Shown here piece after piece: positions 22,592 through 31,651 of a stretch of DNA of 64,000 bases. The notes beneath the pieces are model-generated. The model saw only the letters and a program-made list of their open reading frames with translations, did not search any database and was not told where the DNA came from. The DNA comes from Streptomyces atroolivaceus (GTDB lineage Bacteria > Actinomycetota > Actinomycetes > Streptomycetales > Streptomycetaceae): the NCBI RefSeq assembly GCF_000717025.1, contig NZ_JNXG01000024.1, forward strand, positions 4,491 through 68,490, given 5' to 3'. Both the position numbers and the translations under genes were made by a program. Position 1 is the stretch's first letter, and each line of letters opens with the position of its first letter.

Positions 22592-24385
22592 CTATCCTGC
22601 CAAGTCCTCACCCGCGAGGTCGACCGCGCTGTTCACCAGGCCGATGTGGCTGAACGCCTGCGGGTAGTTGCCGAGCTGGCGCCCTGCCACCGGGTCGTAC
22701 TCCTCGGCCAGCAGCCCCACGTCGTTGCGCAGGTCCAGCAGCCGGTCGAAGAGCACCTCGGCCTCGTCCCGGCGGCCCGTCCGCAGCAGGGCGTCGACCA
22801 GCCAGAACGAGCACGCGAGGAACGCCCCCTCGTCGCCGGGCAGGCCGTCCACCGACGCGCCCTCGGTGCTGTAGCGCCGGATCAGACCGTCATGGGCGAG
22901 CTCGTCCCGCACCGCGTCCACGGTCCCGACCACCCGGGGGTCGTCGGGGGGCAGGAAACCGGTGCGCAGGATGAGCAGCGTCGAGGCGTCCAGCTCCTGG
23001 GAACCGTAGTACTGGGTGAAGGTGTTGCGTACGGGGTCGTAGCCCTTCTCGCAGACCTCCGCGTGCACGGCGTCCCGCATGGCCCGCCACCGGTCGGCGT
23101 CGCCCGGCAGTTCGGGGTTCTCCTCCAGGGTGCGCACCGCGCGGTCGGCCGCGACCCAGGCCATCACCTTCGAGTGCACGAAGTGGCGGCGCTCCCCGCG
23201 GACCTCCCACAGCCCCTCGTCCGGCTCCCGCCAGGTGGATTCCAGGAAGCCGAGCAGGCTGAGCTGCAGGTTCCAGGCGTGCGGCTTGTCGTCGAGCCCG
23301 GCCTCGCGGGCCACCCTCAGCGAGTCGATGACCTCGCCGTACACGTCGAGCTGCCGCTGCCGCACCGCCGCGTTGCCCGTGCGGACCGGGAGCGAGTTCT
23401 CGTAGCCACTCAGCCACGGCAGCTCCGTCTCGGGAAGGCGGCGCTCACCGGCGAGCCCGTACATGATCTGGAGGTCCGCGGGATCACCGGCCACGGCCCG
23501 CAACAGCCAGTCCCGCCACGCGGCGGCCTCCTCCAGGTACCCGGCCGAGACCATGGCGCCCAGGGTGAGGGTGGAGTCGCGCAGCCAGCAGTAGCGGTAG
23601 TCCCAGTTCCGTACGCCCCCGATCTCCTCGGGCAGCGAGGTCGTGAGGGCCGCCACGATCCCGCCGGTGGGGGCGTAGGTGAGGGCCTTCAGGGTGATCA
23701 GGGAGCGGAGTACCGCCTCCCGGTGCCTGCCGTGGTAGGTGCACCGCGCCGCCCATGTCGCCCAGTCGGAGAGGGTGTGCTTCAGCGACTTGTGGGGGTC
23801 GATCAGCTTCGGGCGGGCGGAGTGCGAGGGGTGCCAGGTGAGTACGAACGCCACGGACTCGCCCTCGGCGACGGTGAAGGAGGAACACGTGCTGAACTGC
23901 TGGCCCCACGTCTTGACCGGCGGCTCGCTGCGCAGCCAGACGGAGTCCGGGCCCGCGACGGCCACACGGTGGCCGTGCGAGCGGCGCATCCACGGGACCA
24001 CGGAGCCGAAGTCGAACCGCAGCCGGAGCACGGAACTCATGTCGACGCTGCCGCTGACGCCCTCCACGATCCGCATGACATCGGGCGCCTTGTCGCGCTG
24101 CGGCATGAAGTCGATGACCTTGACGGTCCCGGTCCTGGTCTCCCAGAAGGTCTCCAGGACCAGGGAGTCGTCCACGTAGGCGCGCCGGGTGCAGGTGTCC
24201 GTGCTGTCCGTGCCCGTGGGGGCGATGCGCCAGTGGCCGTTCTCCTCGTCGCCGAGCAGGGCCGCGAAACAGGCGCCCGAGTCGAAGCGGGGCAGGCACA
24301 GCCAGTCGACGGAACCGTTTCTGCCGACCAGGGCGGCTGTCTGGAGATCGCCGATGATGGCGTAGTCCTCGATACGTGGGGTCAC
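22592..24385 (-). CDS. Glycoside hydrolase family 15 protein (trehalase/glucoamylase-like)
   Basis: A 597-residue cytosolic enzyme. The N-terminal beta-sandwich starts IEDYAIIGDLQTAALVGRNG and SVDWLCLPRFDSG, and the (alpha/alpha)6 barrel contains GGVRNWDYRYCWLRD, the hallmark of GH15. No signal peptide is present, so it acts inside the cell; actinobacterial relatives hydrolyse trehalose or small alpha-glucans. GTG start at 24385. The SDR gene follows with four bases between. Confidence 0.9.
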   Translation of the reverse strand: MTPRIEDYAIIGDLQTAALVGRNGSVDWLCLPRFDSGACFAALLGDEENGHWRIAPTGTDSTDTCTRRAYVDDSLVLETFWETRTGTVKVIDFMPQRDKAPDVMRIVEGVSGSVDMSSVLRLRFDFGSVVPWMRRSHGHRVAVAGPDSVWLRSEPPVKTWGQQFSTCSSFTVAEGESVAFVLTWHPSHSARPKLIDPHKSLKHTLSDWATWAARCTYHGRHREAVLRSLITLKALTYAPTGGIVAALTTSLPEEIGGVRNWDYRYCWLRDSTLTLGAMVSAGYLEEAAAWRDWLLRAVAGDPADLQIMYGLAGERRLPETELPWLSGYENSLPVRTGNAAVRQRQLDVYGEVIDSLRVAREAGLDDKPHAWNLQLSLLGFLESTWREPDEGLWEVRGERRHFVHSKVMAWVAADRAVRTLEENPELPGDADRWRAMRDAVHAEVCEKGYDPVRNTFTQYYGSQELDASTLLILRTGFLPPDDPRVVGTVDAVRDELAHDGLIRRYSTEGASVDGLPGDEGAFLACSFWLVDALLRTGRRDEAEVLFDRLLDLRNDVGLLAEEYDPVAGRQLGNYPQAFSHIGLVNSAVDLAGEDLAG

Positions 24386-24463
24386 GCTGTGGCGTCTTCC
24401 CGAACCTGGGCCCCGCTAAGCAGCGGAACCGGTGCGGACCGGTTGGACGACGCCACGCGCCCC

Positions 24464-25258
24464 TCAGGCGTTCGCCGGCTCCGGCTGTTCCGCCGTCTCG
24501 CTCTCCTTGGCGGCCGCTTCACGGTCGCGCTTCTCACGGCGCACGAGGATGACCCAGCCGACGGGGACGCCCGCGGTGAAGAGCCACCACTGGACGGCGT
24601 ACGCCATGTGAGGGCCGATGGAGCCGTCGTCGGGGGCGGCGATCGTCTCGGGGCTGCCGTCCGCGGGCTCGGGACCGGTCAGCTCGAGGTACCCGCCCAG
24701 CACCGGGCGGCCGATCAGGTGCGACTGCTGGGAGCTGTTGATCAGCATCACCTGGCGGTCCGGCAGACCTTCGAGGTCCTTGATCCCGCTGGCGCTCGTC
24801 GTCTCGTCCGCCTTGAGCCGGCCCGTGACGGTGACCTCGCCGCGAGGCGGGGCGGGGACCTCCGGGTAGGCCTGCTGGTCGGCCGCGGCCGGGACCCAGC
24901 CCCGGTTGACGAGGACCGTGCCGCCGCCCTTGATGTTCAGCGGGGTCAGGACGAGTACGCCGATGCGCTCGTCCCGCGAGGTGCGGCGGCGCACGACCAC
25001 CTCGTGCTCGGTGTCGAACGTTCCGGTGGCCGTCACGGCACGCCAGTAGTCGGAGCGGGGGACCGTGTGCCCGGGAGAGGTGAGGCGGGTGACGGGGACC
25101 GGGTCCGCCTCCAGGTTCCGCGTGATCAGCGCGTTCTGCTCCACCCGGTGTTCATGCCGGTGGTACTGCCAGAAACCCAGCTCCACCATCGTGGGAATCA
25201 TCGCGAGGACGAGGAGGGTGAGAATCACCCACTGCCGGGTCAACAGGAAGCGGTACAC
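24464..25258 (-). CDS. SURF1 family cytochrome oxidase assembly protein
   Basis: A 264-residue membrane protein. I start it at the GTG at 25258 (MYRFLLTRQWVIL), the family norm, rather than 24 codons upstream. A transmembrane helix lies at 8-28, followed by the SURF1 signature GFWQYHRHEHR, a large external domain (VLVNRGWVPAA, MLINSSQQSHL, GGYLELTG) and a C-terminal helix (HMAYAVQWWLFTAGVPVGWVIL), then a charged tail. SURF1 helps insert haem a into cytochrome c oxidase. No oxidase genes are nearby. Confidence 0.9.
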   Translation of the reverse strand: MYRFLLTRQWVILTLLVLAMIPTMVELGFWQYHRHEHRVEQNALITRNLEADPVPVTRLTSPGHTVPRSDYWRAVTATGTFDTEHEVVVRRRTSRDERIGVLVLTPLNIKGGGTVLVNRGWVPAAADQQAYPEVPAPPRGEVTVTGRLKADETTSASGIKDLEGLPDRQVMLINSSQQSHLIGRPVLGGYLELTGPEPADGSPETIAAPDDGSIGPHMAYAVQWWLFTAGVPVGWVILVRREKRDREAAAKESETAEQPEPANA

Positions 25259-25326
25259 CCCATGACCGTACAACCGGGGCCATGGGGTGCGGCACGGAGG
25301 GTCCCCCGTGCGGACGGGACGGCCCG

Positions 25327-25560
25327 TCATACTTTGTCCACGATGCCCGCCCCTCCCTCGGCGCGGGCGCAGTGGCCACCGCAGTACCAGTGGCCGTCGA
25401 CCTCGACGCCCTGGCCGATGACCTGGACCCGGCAGTGCTCACAGATGGGCGCCATGCGGTGAATGGCGCAGGAGAAACAGTCGAAGACGTGCACCGCGCC
25501 CTGCGCGTGCACCTCGAAGGACATCCCGTAGTCGTTTCCGCAAACCTCACAACGTGCCAT
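25327..25560 (-). CDS. Small zinc-finger protein
   Basis: A 77-residue protein with two or three zinc-ribbon halves: CEVCGNDYG at residues 4-12, DCFSCAIH at 27-34, CEHCRV at 40-45 and YCGGHCARAEGG near the end. The spacing suggests two bound zinc ions. No catalytic or DNA-binding domain can be named. Similar proteins are conserved in Streptomyces as hypothetical proteins. ATG at 25560; it sits between SURF1 and the exonuclease gene, same strand. Confidence 0.8.
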   Translation of the reverse strand: MARCEVCGNDYGMSFEVHAQGAVHVFDCFSCAIHRMAPICEHCRVQVIGQGVEVDGHWYCGGHCARAEGGAGIVDKV

Positions 25561-25623
25561 GCGCCACAGGGTGGGACGCCGGACGGCGGCGGGCGAGCCG
25601 GCGCGGGGCGAGTCGCCGCCGGT

Positions 25624-26625
25624 TCACTCCGATGACGGTGACGGCTTCGGCACGGCGACCGTCCTGGCCGGTGCCACGTCCCTCAGCAGATGGGTGAAGG
25701 CGCTCTCCTCCAGGATCGGGGTGCCGAAGGACTTCGCCTTCACCGTCTTGGACGTGGCCGAGTCCGGGTCGTTGGTGACGAGCAGGCTCGTCAGCCGCGA
25801 CACGCTGGTCGCCACGTGCAGACCGGCCTCCACGGCGCGGTCCTCGAGGAGCTCCCGGTCGATCGAGGTGTCTCCGGAGAAGGCCACCCGCATGCCCTGC
25901 ATGAGCGGTTTGTCCGACTCGTAGCGCCCGGGATTCGGATACGGGCACGTGGGGCGCTTGCGCGAGGGACGCCAGCTGCCCTGACCCTGCGACGGCCGGT
26001 AGCCGGCGCGCGGGGTGACCGGGGAGTCGCTCCACTCCGTCAGCGGGCGGCACTCCAGCAGCGGCAGCCGCACCCCGTCCCTGGCCGCCGCGTGCAGACT
26101 GGGCCGGAACGCCTCGGCCAGCACCCGGGCGTCGTCCAGCGCGTGGTGTGCGCGCTGCTGCACCACGCCGAAGTGCGCGGCCAGCGACTCCAGCTTGTGG
26201 TTGGGCAGGGGGAGCCGGAGCTCCTTGGCGAGTGCGATGGTGCACAGCCGCTGCTCGACGGGCGCGGTGACCGACGCCCGTGCGTACTCCCGGGCGATCA
26301 TCGACCAGTCGAACGCGGCGTTGTGGGCGACGAGCACCCGTCCGGCGAGCCGCTCGGACAGCTGCGCGGCGACCTCGGGGAAGAGCGGCGCGCCCTCCAG
26401 GACATCGCTGGTCAGCCCGTGGATCCAGACGGGGCCGGGATCCCGCTCGGGGTTCACCAGCGTGTACCAGTGGTCCTCGACGACGCCTCTCGCGTCCAGG
26501 CGGTACACGGCAGCGGACACTATCCGGTCGTCGCGGGCGAGTCCGGTGGTCTCCACGTCGACGACCGCGTACCCCTGGGGATACGCGGCCGGCCACGGCG
26601 CTGCGGTCTGACGGTCGTCGAGCAT
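25624..26625 (-). CDS. DEDDh 3'-5' exonuclease with C-terminal BRCT domain
   Basis: A 333-residue protein. The DnaQ-like exonuclease domain begins VVDVETTGL (the Asp and Glu at residues 23-25), continues VAHNAAFDWSM and ends HHALDDARV, completing DEDDh. After a basic Pro/Arg-rich linker (about 205-240) comes a BRCT-like domain (MRVAFSGDTSID to SFGTPILEESAF). Such proteins may act in DNA repair or proofreading; partners are unknown. I use ATG 26625; a GTG two codons upstream is possible. TATTCT lies eight bases before the ATG and no ribosome site is visible, so it may be leaderless. Confidence 0.87.
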   Translation of the reverse strand: MLDDRQTAAPWPAAYPQGYAVVDVETTGLARDDRIVSAAVYRLDARGVVEDHWYTLVNPERDPGPVWIHGLTSDVLEGAPLFPEVAAQLSERLAGRVLVAHNAAFDWSMIAREYARASVTAPVEQRLCTIALAKELRLPLPNHKLESLAAHFGVVQQRAHHALDDARVLAEAFRPSLHAAARDGVRLPLLECRPLTEWSDSPVTPRAGYRPSQGQGSWRPSRKRPTCPYPNPGRYESDKPLMQGMRVAFSGDTSIDRELLEDRAVEAGLHVATSVSRLTSLLVTNDPDSATSKTVKAKSFGTPILEESAFTHLLRDVAPARTVAVPKPSPSSE

Positions 26626-26773
26626 GGTCACAGAGAATACGGGCCGGGACCGACAGCGGCCCATCCGGGAGTCCGGGGCCGTGAACGCGACGACCCCGCC
26701 GAGCAGTTGACCGCGACGGCGGGAACGCGGGTCGCGGACGCGCCCGGCGAGGGCGCGGTGAGACGCTCCCCGA

Positions 26774-27493
26774 GTGACGGAGACAGACGCACAGACCCAC
26801 GGCGAACCCCACCGGGGCGGACTCGGCACCCGGCTCAACTGGCTGCGGGCAGCGGTGCTCGGTGCCAACGACGGGGTGGTCTCCACCGCCGGTCTGGTCG
26901 TCGGCGTGGCCGGGGCCGCCGGTGACCGCTCCACCCTGCTCACGGCGGGCCTGGCAGGGCTGCTCGCGGGATCCATGTCGATGGCGGCCGGCGAATACGT
27001 GTCGGTGTCCACCCAGCGTGATTCGGAGAGGGCCGCGCTGGCGACGGAGAAACGGGAGCTCGAGGAGACCCCGGAGGCCGAGCTCGCCGAGCTGACCGGG
27101 CTCCTGGAGGAGAAGGGGCTGAGCGGTCGGCTCGCCCGGGAGGCAGCCGTGCAGCTCACGCGGCGGGACGCGCTGCGGGCACACGCGGAGGTCGAACTCG
27201 GCATCGATCCGGACGAGCTGACCAACCCGTGGCACGCGGCGGGGGCGAGTTTCCTGGCCTTCACCGTGGGCGCGCTCCTGCCGCTCCTGGCGATCGTGCT
27301 CCCGCCGGCCCCGGCGCGGCTGGCCGTCACGGTGATGTCGGTGCTCGTGGCCCTGGCGCTCACCGGCTGGTGGAGCGCGCGGCTGGGTGGGGCGCCGGCG
27401 GGAAGGGCGGTGCTGAGGAACGTGTCCGGGGGAGCGGTGGCGATGGCGGTGACCTACGGGGCGGGAACGCTGCTGGGGGCGGCCGGGGTGTGA
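26774..27493 (+). CDS. VIT1/CCC1 family iron-manganese transporter
   Basis: A 239-residue membrane protein with five hydrophobic helices. The signature LRAAVLGANDGVVSTAGLVVG is at residues 24-44, and MSMAAGEYVSVSTQRDSE at about 74-91. A Glu-rich cytoplasmic metal-binding stretch (ERAALATEKRELEETPEAEL) follows. The family moves ferrous iron or manganese out of the cytoplasm. GTG start at 26774. It converges with the NACHT gene, nine bases apart, so there is no room for a separate terminator. Confidence 0.92.
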   Translation: MTETDAQTHGEPHRGGLGTRLNWLRAAVLGANDGVVSTAGLVVGVAGAAGDRSTLLTAGLAGLLAGSMSMAAGEYVSVSTQRDSERAALATEKRELEETPEAELAELTGLLEEKGLSGRLAREAAVQLTRRDALRAHAEVELGIDPDELTNPWHAAGASFLAFTVGALLPLLAIVLPPAPARLAVTVMSVLVALALTGWWSARLGGAPAGRAVLRNVSGGAVAMAVTYGAGTLLGAAGV

Positions 27494-27502
27494 GGGCGGG
27501 CC

Positions 27503-30500
27503 CTAGCCTCTGCGCACGATGCGCTCGGGCGGGAAGAGCTCGGTGCCCGTGAGGACCGTCTCGGATCCGACGGTGACCGTGAGGTCGCCGAGACCGGACA
27601 GCGGCGTCAGATCGACCGGGCCGTTCTCGGGTGGGACGTACAGATGCAGGTGCTCCAGCGCGGGCAGATCCCGCAGAGGCGCCAGGCCGTGCGGAATCCT
27701 GCTGCGGTTGACCACCAGAGTACGCAGCCCGGTGAGTCCGGCGATCACGTCCAGCTCCGGGAGGTCGGGCAGGGCCAGGTGCAGTTCGTCAAGACGCCGG
27801 AAGAAGGGCGTACGGCCCACGTGACCGAGCTGACGAAGCCCGGTCACCGCGAGTACCGCCAGCTCGGTCCACTGCTCCAAGCCCTCGAGGTCCAGATCCT
27901 CGACCTCCCTGAGGAGGTACAGAGACTCGAGGTGACGCCCCAGGGGAAGTTCGCCGATGCTGCCGACGGGAAAGCGATGGCCCAGCGTCAGATCGCGGAT
28001 CTCCGTGAGCGGCTCCAGATGCTCCGAGGGGATGCCGGGATTGAGCTGGATCAGCGACAGCCAGGTGAGCGGAAGTCCGGCCAGAGGGCTCAGGTCGCTG
28101 ATACGGCGGCACAGGCTGAGACCCACTCCGGTGAGTGATGTCATCGCGGCCATGGCCTCGATGCCGGTCAGCGCCTCGTTGTCGAAAACGAAGAGCCTCT
28201 CCATCTCGTGCCGGGAGGTCAGGGCGGACATGTCCGCGATGTCGCCCAGCAGCCGGACCCGCCGGGCCACCGGGACATGCCGGAGCGCGGCCATCTGGCG
28301 TTCGTGGGTCACCGAGATGCTGGCACCCTGCCAAGTCTGTGCCGCGAGTACCTCACGGGCGTAGGTGTCGGTGTCGAACCTGTTCCACGCCTCGTCGAGT
28401 TGGGCGGCGACCCACTGTCGCTCGTCATTCCGGTACCGCTTGATCACCTCGTACGCCGCGTCACCGCCCACCAGGGCCGCAGTCGTCACCACGTGGCCCG
28501 CCGCGTACTCCTCCGCCACGTCCTGCGGTCCCGGCAGCAGTTCCAGCACCAGTTCGCCCACCTCCGCCAGCTCCTCCGCCTCGGCCCGTGTGCGAGGCGG
28601 CAGCAGGGTCTCCGTCTGCCGCTGCACCTCGGCCCGTACCGCGGGGTCCAGCTCCGGGGCGTGTTCCAGGCTCGCCGCCGCCAGCAGCACCAGGCGGTGC
28701 CGGTGCTTGCGCGCATGGTCCGCCCGCTTCAGCAACTGGCGCAGGAGCCGGGCCCGTTCGTCGGGGCGTGCATGGCCCACCGCCATCTGCACCACGTCGT
28801 GCCACTGGTCGTCGTGCGCGTGCTGGACCAGCACACCGAAGTCGCGGGCCTCCACGGCCGCCTTCGCGCCGAGGTAGTCCTGGAACGTCCGGTGCACGAA
28901 GCCCACCGCCCCCGGGGCGGGTTCGCGCAGCAGTCCGCTCCTGATCAGCAGGTGCGAGAACACCTCCTCGGCGGTGCCCCGGACCTGCGACATCGCGGTC
29001 ATCCACTCGGCCACCATGGCGATGGCCTCGTCGCGGTCCGCCTCCGCCTGGCCGTTGCGGATCAGCCAGTACGCCAGCCGCTGCAGCAGAGCTGTCTGCT
29101 CCTCCCGCGTCAGGTCGACGCCCTCCACCCCGACGATCTCGCGCTCCGTGTCCCGCCGTACGAGCAGCATGTCCAACGCGGCGTCGTACAGCTCCTTACG
29201 GGCGCGGGGCAGCTGCATCCGCCGGTCCCTGTTCAGGGCGCACAGAAGGGCGCACATCAGCGGGTTCGTCGCGAGCCGTCCCAGGTCGCTGCGGGTCGTC
29301 ACGGCCCGGCGCAGCGATGTCTCGTACACATCGAGCTGTCCGCGCTGCTCATCGGACGCGCACTCGGACCGGGCAGCCGCATGCCAGTGATCGATGAACG
29401 CGTGAATGTCCTTCCTGCCCATGGCCAGCAGGGAGTGGGCCTCGAACCCGGATCCGGACAGCCAGCTCTCGGGGACGGCGGAGGGCCGGGTCGTCACCAC
29501 GTAGCGGGACTTCGGGTAGGCCGCGATCAGGTCCTTCAGCCACTTCTCCGTGCGGTGACGCAGCCGCATCGGTACCTCGTCGACGCCGTCCACCAGGACC
29601 AGGCCCCGGCCCTCGGACAGCACGCCGTCCGCCCAGCCCGCCGGCGCCGCTCCGTCCAGCGGGACGCCGGCCGCCCGCAGGAACTCCTCAGGAACGGGCA
29701 GCGACCCGTGCGAGGTGAAGGCGCGCAGGCGCAGAACGAACGGCACACAGCGGTTCCAGTCCCCGAGGTCGCTGCCGAAGGTGCGGCGGGCCGCGTTCAG
29801 CGCCAGCCACTGCACCAGCGTGCTCTTGCCGGAACCGGCCGGACCCCGCAGCAGCAGCCGGTCCGTGCCGGCCAGCGCCTGCTCCACGGAGACCGTCACC
29901 GTGGCCGTGCGGTCCAGTCCGTCCTGCCCGGCACCCTCGCCGCTCACGCTCAGGCTGATGTACGCCGTCTCCAGCGGCCACTCGCTCGCCGACCGTCCCA
30001 GCGTCAGCCCGAACAGCCCCATCCGGCAGTTCGTGGTGGCCACGAAATCGGCGTACCGCTGCTCGAAGGCGAGCGCCGCGGCGTCAGGCCGGGGGCCGAC
30101 CCGGGAGCGTACGTCCTCCACCAGCTCCCGGGTCCGGGCCTCCGCCCGGGTCTGTTCCACGGCCGCACGCGCCGCGAACGACGGGTGGGCGGTGAACTGT
30201 TCCAGCGCATGGGCGCAGCACCGGCGCAGCAGCTCGTCGTACAGCTCGGCCGCCCGGCCGGAAAGACCGGGTGCCGGATCCGCGAGCTCGGTGTGCAGCC
30301 GGTCCTCGTCCAGGTCCAGCGCGAACAGTCGCTCGGCCGTCAGTTCGCCCGCCGCGGCGAAGGTGTCGTGCACGGAGTCGAGGGCGGCGAGGCGTTCGTG
30401 CTCGGGCAGGTCCGCGTACCGCTCCGCCAGCCGGCCGCCGAGCACCTTCACCAGCCGGTCCGGCTTCGCGGGGCGGGGGAGTGGCCGAACCGGGTCCGGG

Positions 30501-30598
30501 ACGAGCGCCGCGCCCGGCCTGGGGGCCAGCAGTGACTTGGCGACCGTGCCGATGACGGTGGTGGCCAGCCGAATCAGCGCAACTTCCGTACCGGTCAC
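27503..30598 (-). CDS. NACHT ATPase with N-terminal helical domain and C-terminal leucine-rich repeats (NLR-like)
   Basis: A 1031-residue STAND-type protein starting at GTG behind GGAGG. Residues 1-235 are helical and Ala/Leu/Arg-rich, resembling the helical N-terminal domains of bacterial NACHT proteins; no nuclease, TIR or protease motif is visible. The NACHT core has Walker A GPAGSGKST (252-260), Walker B GLVLVDGVDE (332-341) and a sensor-like VVTTRPSAVP near 373. A helical region with FVHRTFQDYLGAKA (STAND winged-helix part) follows. From about 800 to the end are irregular leucine-rich repeats (ISDLSPLAGLPLTWLSL and others). Bacterial NACHT-LRR proteins include antiphage sensors; this one stands alone between a metal transporter and a desaturase gene. 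Membrane segments are not seen apart from a mildly hydrophobic N-terminus. Confidence 0.9.
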   Translation of the reverse strand: MTGTEVALIRLATTVIGTVAKSLLAPRPGAALVPDPVRPLPRPAKPDRLVKVLGGRLAERYADLPEHERLAALDSVHDTFAAAGELTAERLFALDLDEDRLHTELADPAPGLSGRAAELYDELLRRCCAHALEQFTAHPSFAARAAVEQTRAEARTRELVEDVRSRVGPRPDAAALAFEQRYADFVATTNCRMGLFGLTLGRSASEWPLETAYISLSVSGEGAGQDGLDRTATVTVSVEQALAGTDRLLLRGPAGSGKSTLVQWLALNAARRTFGSDLGDWNRCVPFVLRLRAFTSHGSLPVPEEFLRAAGVPLDGAAPAGWADGVLSEGRGLVLVDGVDEVPMRLRHRTEKWLKDLIAAYPKSRYVVTTRPSAVPESWLSGSGFEAHSLLAMGRKDIHAFIDHWHAAARSECASDEQRGQLDVYETSLRRAVTTRSDLGRLATNPLMCALLCALNRDRRMQLPRARKELYDAALDMLLVRRDTEREIVGVEGVDLTREEQTALLQRLAYWLIRNGQAEADRDEAIAMVAEWMTAMSQVRGTAEEVFSHLLIRSGLLREPAPGAVGFVHRTFQDYLGAKAAVEARDFGVLVQHAHDDQWHDVVQMAVGHARPDERARLLRQLLKRADHARKHRHRLVLLAAASLEHAPELDPAVRAEVQRQTETLLPPRTRAEAEELAEVGELVLELLPGPQDVAEEYAAGHVVTTAALVGGDAAYEVIKRYRNDERQWVAAQLDEAWNRFDTDTYAREVLAAQTWQGASISVTHERQMAALRHVPVARRVRLLGDIADMSALTSRHEMERLFVFDNEALTGIEAMAAMTSLTGVGLSLCRRISDLSPLAGLPLTWLSLIQLNPGIPSEHLEPLTEIRDLTLGHRFPVGSIGELPLGRHLESLYLLREVEDLDLEGLEQWTELAVLAVTGLRQLGHVGRTPFFRRLDELHLALPDLPELDVIAGLTGLRTLVVNRSRIPHGLAPLRDLPALEHLHLYVPPENGPVDLTPLSGLGDLTVTVGSETVLTGTELFPPERIVRRG

Positions 30599-30736
30599 GT
30601 GCGTTCCTCCCCCTCGACGGCGCGCGTGCCGGAAATCCTACGACGGGGCAGTTGGCAGAACCCACCAAACGCTCATGACGCCATGTCTCACATACTTGTC
30701 GGTAACAACGTCTATGCCCGGCACCCGGGGCGGCTC

Positions 30737-30742
30737 TACGGT
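30737..30742 (+). promoter_or_regulatory. Candidate -10 element for a leaderless desaturase mRNA
   Basis: TACGGT is followed by six bases and then the ATG at 30749. No ribosome site precedes this ATG. The same hexamer and spacing occur before the histidine kinase gene at 54388. Confidence 0.5.
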
Positions 30743-30748
30743 GCTCGC

Positions 30749-31651
30749 ATGGAGCCGAACCTGCCCGATGTCGTGCTGTGGTCGATCCCGGCCTTCGTCC
30801 TGCTCACCGTCCTCGAAATGGTGGCCCACCGGCTTCACCCGGACGAGGAGGCCGCCGGGTACGACGCCAAGGACGCCGCAACCAGCGTCACCATGGGGCT
30901 CGGCAGCCTGGTCTTCGACCTGCTGTGGAAGATTCCCATAGTCGCGGTCTACGCGGCCGTCTACGAGCTGACCCCGCTGCGCGTCCCCGTCCTGTGGTGG
31001 ACGGTGCTGCTGATGCTGCTCGCCCAGGACTTCCTCTACTACTGGTCCCACCGGGGCCACCACGTCATCCGGATCCTCTGGGCCTGCCACGTCGTGCACC
31101 ACTCCAGCCGGAAGTTCAACCTCACGACGGCGCTGCGCCAGCCCTGGACCTCCCTGACCGTCTGGCCGTTCTACGTCCCGCTCATCGCCTGCGGCGTCCA
31201 TCCGGCCGCGCTCGCCTTCTGCTCCTCGGCGAACCTCGTCTACCAGTTCTGGGTGCACACGGAACGGATCGACAAGCTGCCCCGGCCCTTCGAGTACGTG
31301 CTCAACACCCCCTCCCACCACCGGGTGCACCACGCCTCCCAGGGCGGCTACCTCGACCGGAACTTCGGCGGGATCCTCATCGTGTGGGACCGGCTCTTCG
31401 GCTCGTTCGCCGCCGAGACCGAGCGCCCCGTCTTCGGCCTCACCAAGAACATCGCGACCCACAACCCGTTCCGCGTCGCCACCCACGAGTACGCCGCCAT
31501 CGCCCGCGACGTACGGGCGGCCACCACCTGGGGCGAGCGGGCCGGCCGGGTCTTCCGGGGGCCGGGCTGGCAGCCGTCGCGCACCGCCGACGCCCCCGCC
31601 GCCACGGCGGTGCCCGTGCGGCCGGGCGCCGGCGCCGGGCAGACCGGATGA
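30749..31651 (+). CDS. Sterol desaturase/fatty acid hydroxylase family protein
   Basis: A 300-residue membrane di-iron enzyme. Hydrophobic segments flank the histidine clusters HRGHH, HVVHHSS and HHRVHHAS, which form the diiron site of the fatty acid hydroxylase superfamily. Substrates range from sterols to fatty acids, carotenoids and alkylglycerols. Alkylglycerol monooxygenase, which cleaves ether lipids, is in the same family, and the next gene is a lysoplasmalogenase-like protein, so an ether- or plasmalogen-lipid role is attractive but unproven. ATG 30749 was chosen because the sequence before it lacks coding character and carries a promoter-like TACGGT. Confidence 0.88.
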   Translation: MEPNLPDVVLWSIPAFVLLTVLEMVAHRLHPDEEAAGYDAKDAATSVTMGLGSLVFDLLWKIPIVAVYAAVYELTPLRVPVLWWTVLLMLLAQDFLYYWSHRGHHVIRILWACHVVHHSSRKFNLTTALRQPWTSLTVWPFYVPLIACGVHPAALAFCSSANLVYQFWVHTERIDKLPRPFEYVLNTPSHHRVHHASQGGYLDRNFGGILIVWDRLFGSFAAETERPVFGLTKNIATHNPFRVATHEYAAIARDVRAATTWGERAGRVFRGPGWQPSRTADAPAATAVPVRPGAGAGQTG

